From Caprimulgus europaeus (taxonomy: Eukaryota; Chordata; Aves; Caprimulgiformes; Caprimulgidae): DNA of 64,000 bases. Made by a program: the position numbers and the translations under genes. Location of the stretch: contig OU015523.1 of NCBI GenBank assembly GCA_907165065.1, positions 18,723,834 through 18,787,833 on the forward strand. Direction: 5' to 3'. A model generated the notes under the pieces. The model ran no database searches, was not told the origin of the DNA, and was given only the letters and a program-made list of their open reading frames with translations. Below are positions 58,128 to 64,000 of the stretch, one piece after another. Every line of letters begins with the position of its first letter. Position 1 is the stretch's first letter.

Positions 58128-58185
58128 TGTCCTGGTTTTGCTAGGATAGAGTTAATTTTCTTCTCAGTAGTTAGAAGTCTTCTGC
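58128..58185 (+). repeat. Short LTR-like scrap (avian ERV-L type)
   Basis: TGTCCTGGTTTTGCTAGGAT followed by AGAGTTAATTTTCTTCTCAG matches the start of an LTR sequence I associate with ERV-L-type elements of birds, beginning with the canonical TG. Similarity fades within about 60 bp, and no internal retroviral region is nearby. The family name is from memory. Confidence 0.45.
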
Positions 58186-58959
58186 ATCTCCTGGTTTTCA
58201 AAGACATACACAGAACTGCAATTAATGGTCTCAGATGGTCCAAGACAGGCAGCAGCCTTTCAGCCTTAACTCTGCATTAACTATTCTCAAACCATTTACT
58301 TCTTTTTTTTTTTTTTAAGCCAAGGCAATAAAACTTCTTCAAACTACCTAACCACATTCACTGCAGGCCTTATCAGCCCATTTCACCCAGACTCACTGAA
58401 AGGGTAAAGGACTTAAGAACACTGTGTTCTTACAACTACCACAGGAGTAAGGTGCTAAGAGATAAACCAAATTAGTATCTCACTGACATGAGGCTGCAGT
58501 GGGATGTAAACGTGCTGAACCATCAGCAGGAACATTCTGGCCAGCTGGGCAAGGCATGAAGGTCAGGCCAGTTCAGTACTTGCTGCTTCCAAATCCATTA
58601 GATGACTCATGCAATGCTCAAAGCTGAAAATACGATAGGTACACTACTGTAGGCATTGCTTGGAGAAGGTGGCTCGAGAGAAAAAGAGAGGGAGGGGAGA
58701 CACAGGCTTATTACATTGTGGAGAACACCCATAAGAGACAAATCCATAAAAAAACCTAGTTTACTGTTCATTGAGCAATGCAGCTGAACCAGCAGCAACC
58801 CAATAATTAAAATCTGAGGGCACAGATGCCTTCTGGAAACAGTTCTCTGAAGCACGCACCAGGTCTGCCTTCCTCCTGATGCAGCCACAGCCCCTGGGCC
58901 AGCAGAAAGCACACTGCCACAGCAGCAGCAGGCCAGGGAGAGAGCAGAGAACCTTGTGC

Positions 58960-60098
58960 GCCACTCTGGGACCTCAATGAAGTGGAGTAACTCTGGATCA
59001 GTCAGCTCAACTTCAGTTCTAGGAAAAATACAGGAACAAATAAAGAACTTGGAAGAAATTGCAGCTATAAAGAGCAGACAGCAGTGTTTTTCAAGAGCTA
59101 GTGATGTCAGATCACTCCAAGAGCCTTCTGTAGCAGAAGAGACACTAGAATGGAGAAGTACTAAAGGCTGTAACATGATTTTCATTAAGTTCTGATATTA
59201 CCTCAGTTTCCCACAAGCTAGAACATAATATTATATGCTGGGAGAGTGAATAAGACAGAAAAAAACCCAAATGGCACTCACTGATGGCTTACAGTGGTTG
59301 TGGAAAGATATACCCAATACAAATTTGTAGGGTTTTGTCCTGGGTGCAGGATTAGATAATACTTCAATATCTTCCTCAGTAACCTGGGGATGAGGAAATA
59401 AAGAGTATTCATTAAATATGCAGATGACATAAAGGTGGAAGGATAATAAGGGCACAAAATAATCTGGACAAAACGAAGAAATGGTCTGAAAAAATGGGAT
59501 GCTATTCACCAGACATGGATCTATACAGAAAGGACAAGTCAACTGCACAAACAGGAAGAACAGCTGTCTAGGCAACCACTACAGAACAGGATCTGGGGTC
59601 TGTAACATCTTCGGTGGTGAGCATGAATCACTATCATGCTGCTGCAAACCCACCATTTCTATAAAATGCAGCAAAAATTGCACAGGAATATATAAATGGG
59701 ATTAAAATCCAGAAGACACAAAACAATTAGCTGAGAATAGTCTCAAGCTGGAGCACTGGGACAGGTTTTAGGTCCTGTAATTCAAAACAGTGGTAGAAAG
59801 AGGCCACAGAAATACAATCAAGGCTAATAAAAGACCTCAGAAATAAGACTACAGAGGAAAGTCTGAAAGAACTGAGGTTTAGTCCAGCGGAAGGGAGACT
59901 GTGGAAACAGAAGTTCTTAAACATGCCTTAAATATGTAGTCTTCTACATATGACTTTTGGGACTATGGTTAATAGGGTAAGAAACAATGAGCTTAAGTTG
60001 CAGTAAGAAAGATCCAGACCAGATGTAAAGAAAACTTTCCAAGAGTAAGAAAAAGAAAACATTTCAGAAAAGTGCTTAGAGAGGTTCTTTATTTAGGG

Positions 60099-60129
<31 letters not shown>

Positions 60130-60240
60130 TGGGTTGATAAAGATGCAGGGATAGTTAATTTTTATTTTAGGACAGGAGAAGCACCAGATCACCTCCAGTT
60201 GGATCTCTTCTGGTCCTCTGAGCCTATGATCTTATATAGG
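58960..60240 (+). mobile_element. Ancient CR1 relic with traces of RT
   Basis: A diverged plus-strand CR1 readable in pieces: SVLGKIQEQIKNLEEIAAIK (RT start) at about 59,014, a degenerate FNIFLSNLG, then KYADDIKVEG with the YADD box preserved at about 59,418, then KTTEESLKELRFSPAEGRLW and ERSRPDVKKTFQE toward the C-terminus. It ends with CTGGTCCTCTGAGCCTATGA near 60,240, a decayed CR1 tail. Stops and frame changes are frequent. A 29-base A run interrupts it. Confidence 0.75.
60099..60127 (+). repeat. 29-base A run
   Basis: A pure A homopolymer within the ancient CR1 relic. Its length may vary between individuals. Confidence 0.9.
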
Positions 60241-62230
60241 CATGTTTAAGGTCAAAGTGTGATGACCAGAGAGAACTGAAGAGAAATTAAAGATTTAAGT
60301 CTTTCTACCTACATTTAACGGAGACCTTTTCATGGGTAGCAGCTGAACTGACATGCTTTGAAAAAAGATTCCATGTTGTTAAAAAATGTGAATAGAGGCT
60401 AACATTTAATACTTGTAAACTGGTACATACCCACATTCAGAAATGTACATTGCTTCAACAGAGTAAAACTGAAAGCACCAAGTGAAGAATTAGCACTCAT
60501 TTTGCTACAAGATACAGGTGTTATTGCAAAAAAAAGGTATATTGTATTTCTAAATTATAAATACAGGTTATTTGAGATATGAAATTCTTATGTGTTTTTA
60601 AGTTGATAGATGAAATCATTTTAGGTATCAAAAACATCACAATCTTAAAGCAAAACAAAACAAAAAGCTAAAGAATGCCCCCATAACTAAATACTTCCCT
60701 CCCAGAGAAATTAGAGAAGTTTTATGTTTTTGATCACAGTAGTATCCAAATCTCCTAAAAACATCTGATCGCTCTTGCTCCTTCTCTGACCTCTAGCTGA
60801 AAGAGTTTATTATATTTTTTATATATTTTGTTCAAGTGAGGAGTCTGCTTGCTACCAAGATTGCCCTATGGGATATAAACAAAGACTATCGACTTACATC
60901 TAGAGGGATGTTTTTTAAAAAATATTTTTTGTTTGGAATTACTATGTTTCTTCAGAATATTGTCCTAGAAACTCAAAGAGTAGTTCATTTCCTCTCCATT
61001 ATTTTATTTGGCAATTTCCTGTAGCAAGGAAAAATTGGCTTCATTTCATATGGGGCCAAAATTAACACAGCTGTTCAAAAACTTTCACCTTGTGGTCACT
61101 GCCTGAAATTCATCTCAGGTGAAAAAGAAAGTTTTAAAACCACCCAATGGCTGCTGAGAGGCCTGAGAACTTGGAAGTCTCAGCAAATTCCCTAATGGTG
61201 CACACACACACACAAAGAAAATGCTACAGCCCGTCCTCCTGGTCTGTGCTGAAGAGAATTCTATCAATTTAAATATTTTAGACACAATAATTATACAGGG
61301 ACTTCTACAGCATTTTTAAAAACTTTCTGAAGAATGGCAGACAATTTAAACTCACTACATTAAACTGTTTTTATCAGTGCAGGTTGCTCCTGAAATCACC
61401 AGACAGGGCTGTTTCTACAGAAAGGACAAACAATGGATGAGGAATGGATGAAGAAGGCAAAAATGTAAAGGTTCATTTGTGCTCAGATCTTGCCCTCCAA
61501 GAGGATTGGCATGTTCCTGTGTCCAGAAGCACAGAAGCTCATCTGGATGCCCCAGTCTAGCTACAAGCACTGACCCCAAAGAGTAACTGGTCAATTAAAG
61601 CTATATTCTCTTCCTAAGGAATTGAACCTGAGGTTGAGTTGAAGATAGGACGAGTGTAGTGTCTGTATTTCCATGGAACAAGCAGGCTGACTTTACAACT
61701 GATGAAATTTTCTGTATACGGAGCAAATTATTTGGTTAAGTGAGAGGAAGATCTTGTAGGACTTCAGTAAATAGCACAAAAAACACTGCTTAAAAAAGCC
61801 TGCCATTTGGTCACTAACATCTAAGGAATATAAAACCAAAAGCAATACAAGTAATGATTTGTAGCAGTACAATTCAGGGTTATCACATTTAAGACCTAAA
61901 CAACATAAAAGTTTATAGAACATTACCTGTGAGGCCAGAACAGCCACAGCACACTCCACCCAGGTCACAGAAAACTGCAGTCACAGTCCCACTTATTACA
62001 CACCTCGAGCCCAGAAACATCAAATGAAAAGTTCCCTAGTTCATCTGTGATACTCACTGCTTTGTTTTAAAGATGAACCCTGCCTTGCTAACTTACCTGT
62101 ATTATTCAATCTGGCCCACAGAAAACCAGGCAAACTACCAACTCTCAATTTGGATGCCCCCCTTTGGAGCACATCAGTGTAAAAGAAGCCGACTGTTTGT
62201 ACTGCAGGTACCTCAGAGATGTGTAATACT

Positions 62231-62232
<2 letters not shown>

Positions 62233-62264
<32 letters not shown>
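62233..62264 (+). repeat. 32-base T run
   Basis: A pure T homopolymer, about 110 bp before an A-rich tract at 62,373. Confidence 0.9.
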
Positions 62265-62265
<1 letters not shown>

Positions 62266-62372
62266 AGTACTGGCAAATATTCTTGGCTGGTCTGACCTGG
62301 CTTAATGCTTGATGAACATGCAAAGTGCTGACATTGCTTTAACTCTACAAAGATTTCAAATGTGGCTATCTT

Positions 62373-62452
62373 CCAGAGGAAAAAAACAAAACAAAACAAA
62401 AAAACCACCCCAAAACAAAAAAAAAACCAACAAAAACCCACCAAAACCCAAG
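62373..62452 (+). repeat. A-rich CAAAA/CCAAAA tract
   Basis: About 80 bases of only A and C with very few G, in imperfect CAAAA units. With the T run at 62,233 it could fold into a long hairpin. Confidence 0.7.
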
Positions 62453-64000
62453 TGGAAGTGTATGAAGAGCAGAATGTGTACTCATTCTTGGTGGCAGCAA
62501 ATACATGGTCTAATTTGTTGCCAGCAGAGATGCAAAATGAGATTCGGTCAGGAATTCAGAGGGCTGGACCCCTCGTTCTCTTTACATAAGCAACAAAGAG
62601 GCTTTGAAATGTTTGAAACTGTTTTGTTCTTCCATGCAAACGGAAAGCACCCTATGGATGCCTATTAAGTAAAGTCTTTCCACATCTTGGCAAGTGTGTG
62701 ATTTCAAGAAAAATATTTGCAAATGGATAACCTAATTCAAGTAGAAGTCAAAGACCACCTTGGAAAGAAACTTTGATGTGGCTATAAAAAGATTATATTT
62801 AGGAAGGCTAGCATGGTTCTGTCACCAAAAGTTTGTACCTCCTCATATTTCTTTGCTGCTGTTAATGTAAAAAGTAATACTGGTAAGCAGAAAAGGGAAT
62901 GCCCATGAAACCTTCTAGGATTAAGGCAGAATCCCTGGAAAGAACTGTCCATGCTGTTGGGTAAGCTCAGTTAGCTTCTCTCTGTTTAGCATTTATGCCC
63001 ATTTAGCAATCTCCACTGCCACAGGACAGGGATATTAGACCATCTACAAGTGTGAAACCAAGTGACAGAAAAAGTTGCTACATGGATCTTTGGTGAGATC
63101 ATCAGGAAGCCTGGAATCTTTTATTAACATGGGAATGTTGCTGTATCTTTTCCAAGGCACAGCTAACAGGCAAATTTCAAAGTCAGAACTATGAACCTGG
63201 CGAAAGGAAAAAAGATGATGGTGAGCCTAGGAAGTTGTGAAGAGGCCAGTAAGTCAATTTCTTTGAAAGCTGGCCAGCACCCTTCCAGATGAGGTGAATA
63301 GTTCAGCATCCAGATTGTGAGGAAGACAGTATGAAGACCAAGGTATAATATTTGATTGTCACTGAGTGTATGTGACCAGCAATGACAGTCAGAAGATTGC
63401 ACTGATGGGATTCAAAACCATATATACATCATCTGTCAGGGTGGGAGCACATATACAATTTCTTCTCACTTTAGCTTCTGAATACTTCTGAGAATTAGAA
63501 GAGTTATACAGGAGCTTTGAGCCTCAAAACCGGACACTTAGCACTATCCAACCTGGGATTTTTCTGCAGAGGAACATAAATATTGACACTGACCTAAGTA
63601 GGTGGGCTTATCCCACTTTGAAATACCACCAAGAAGCACTTAATTCACCCTCTAATGTATACTGTAAGGCTCCAAGCCCCTTATCTATAAACAAGCTAAT
63701 CTAAACAAAAAGAAGTTCCTCATCTGTACAGTTAAGAAAGTACCATCTAAGTATGAATGAAGCACAGCAGGGTTTTATCTGCCCACTTATGAAGGTAACA
63801 TCAGAATCCTGGTAGTGGTTCATAACACGACCTGTGTGCAACACCATGAAAATTGAGGAAACCTCTATTAGTGCTCCCTCCACACAACACTAATTCTTCA
63901 TTCAGATACCCTGTGGACAGCACTGAAGCAATCAGGTAAACTTTACCTTTCCATTACTTCTGCCAGCTCCAAGAGGTGGAAGCAAGCCCTAGCTTCAAAG

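Larger units (their letters stand above)
48901..64000 (-). other. WARS2 intron 1 (partial), rich in old repeats
   Basis: The DNA upstream of exon 2 shows no CpG island, no convincing first exon and no other gene. The human gene also has a very long first intron (recalled knowledge), which fits. The stretch holds a possible CR1 relic near 49.5 kb, an LTR-like scrap at 58.1 kb, a CR1 relic at 59.0-60.2 kb and long A, T and G homopolymers. Open frames here, including one of 192 codons at 58607-59185 on the minus strand, look like chance or repeat remnants. Confidence 0.8.

Noticed and set aside
58607..59185. Minus-strand 192-codon open frame in intron 1
   Set aside because: Its upper part overlaps the antisense of the ancient CR1 relic and the rest has no similarity to a known protein; likely chance.

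Overview
The window looks like nuclear DNA of a bird. The organism is inferred from many CR1 non-LTR retrotransposon copies (young ones with the typical CCCTTCCAAC...ATTCTATGATT 3' end, and much older ones) and from a vertebrate-type split gene. No bacterial, viral or organellar genes were seen, and no tRNA, rRNA or CRISPR array was recognised.

Layout. (1) 1-15,050 is GC-rich and CpG-dense, with short AT-rich stretches, homopolymers and G-rich runs, but no exon I can recognise. It ends abruptly near 15,050-15,150, after which the DNA is AT-rich with few CpGs. (2) 15,050-25,242 is intergenic DNA holding a MIR-like SINE relic and a 2.4-kb antisense CR1. (3) 25,243-64,000 is the 3' two thirds or more of WARS2, the nuclear gene for mitochondrial tryptophanyl-tRNA synthetase, on the minus strand. 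Five consecutive coding exons (numbered 2-6 by comparison with the human gene) join in frame to 330 codons plus stop, with the HLGN, GEDQ and KMSKS motifs of a class I bacterial-type TrpRS. The first exon (start codon and mitochondrial targeting peptide) is not visible and should lie beyond 64,000, so 48,901-64,000 is intron 1.

Context. In human and other vertebrates WARS2 is preceded at its 3' side by TBX15, transcribed in the same direction. The CpG-dense block at 1-15,050 is therefore best explained as the 5' flank or promoter domain of TBX15, with its coding exons left of position 1. This is inference from synteny: no T-box coding sequence is in the window. The block contains several T-box half-sites, two CTCF-like sites, a back-to-back TATA pair and a strong G-quadruplex motif, all untested.

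Repeats carry much of the history. Young CR1 copies lie at 17.5-20.0, 26.5-27.8, 27.9-28.3, 38.6-38.9 and 45.3-45.5 kb. Ancient CR1 relics lie at 37.1-39.5, 46.9-47.4, 59.0-60.2 and perhaps 49.5 kb. The 38.6-kb young copy is nested in the 37.1-39.5-kb relic. MIR-like relics are at 15.5 and 32.8 kb, an LTR-like scrap at 58.1 kb, and an unidentified block with inverted arms at 34.6-35.3 kb. No new multi-gene system was found; the best leads are the 34.6-35.3 kb block, the organisation of the CpG domain and the nested or deleted CR1 copies.
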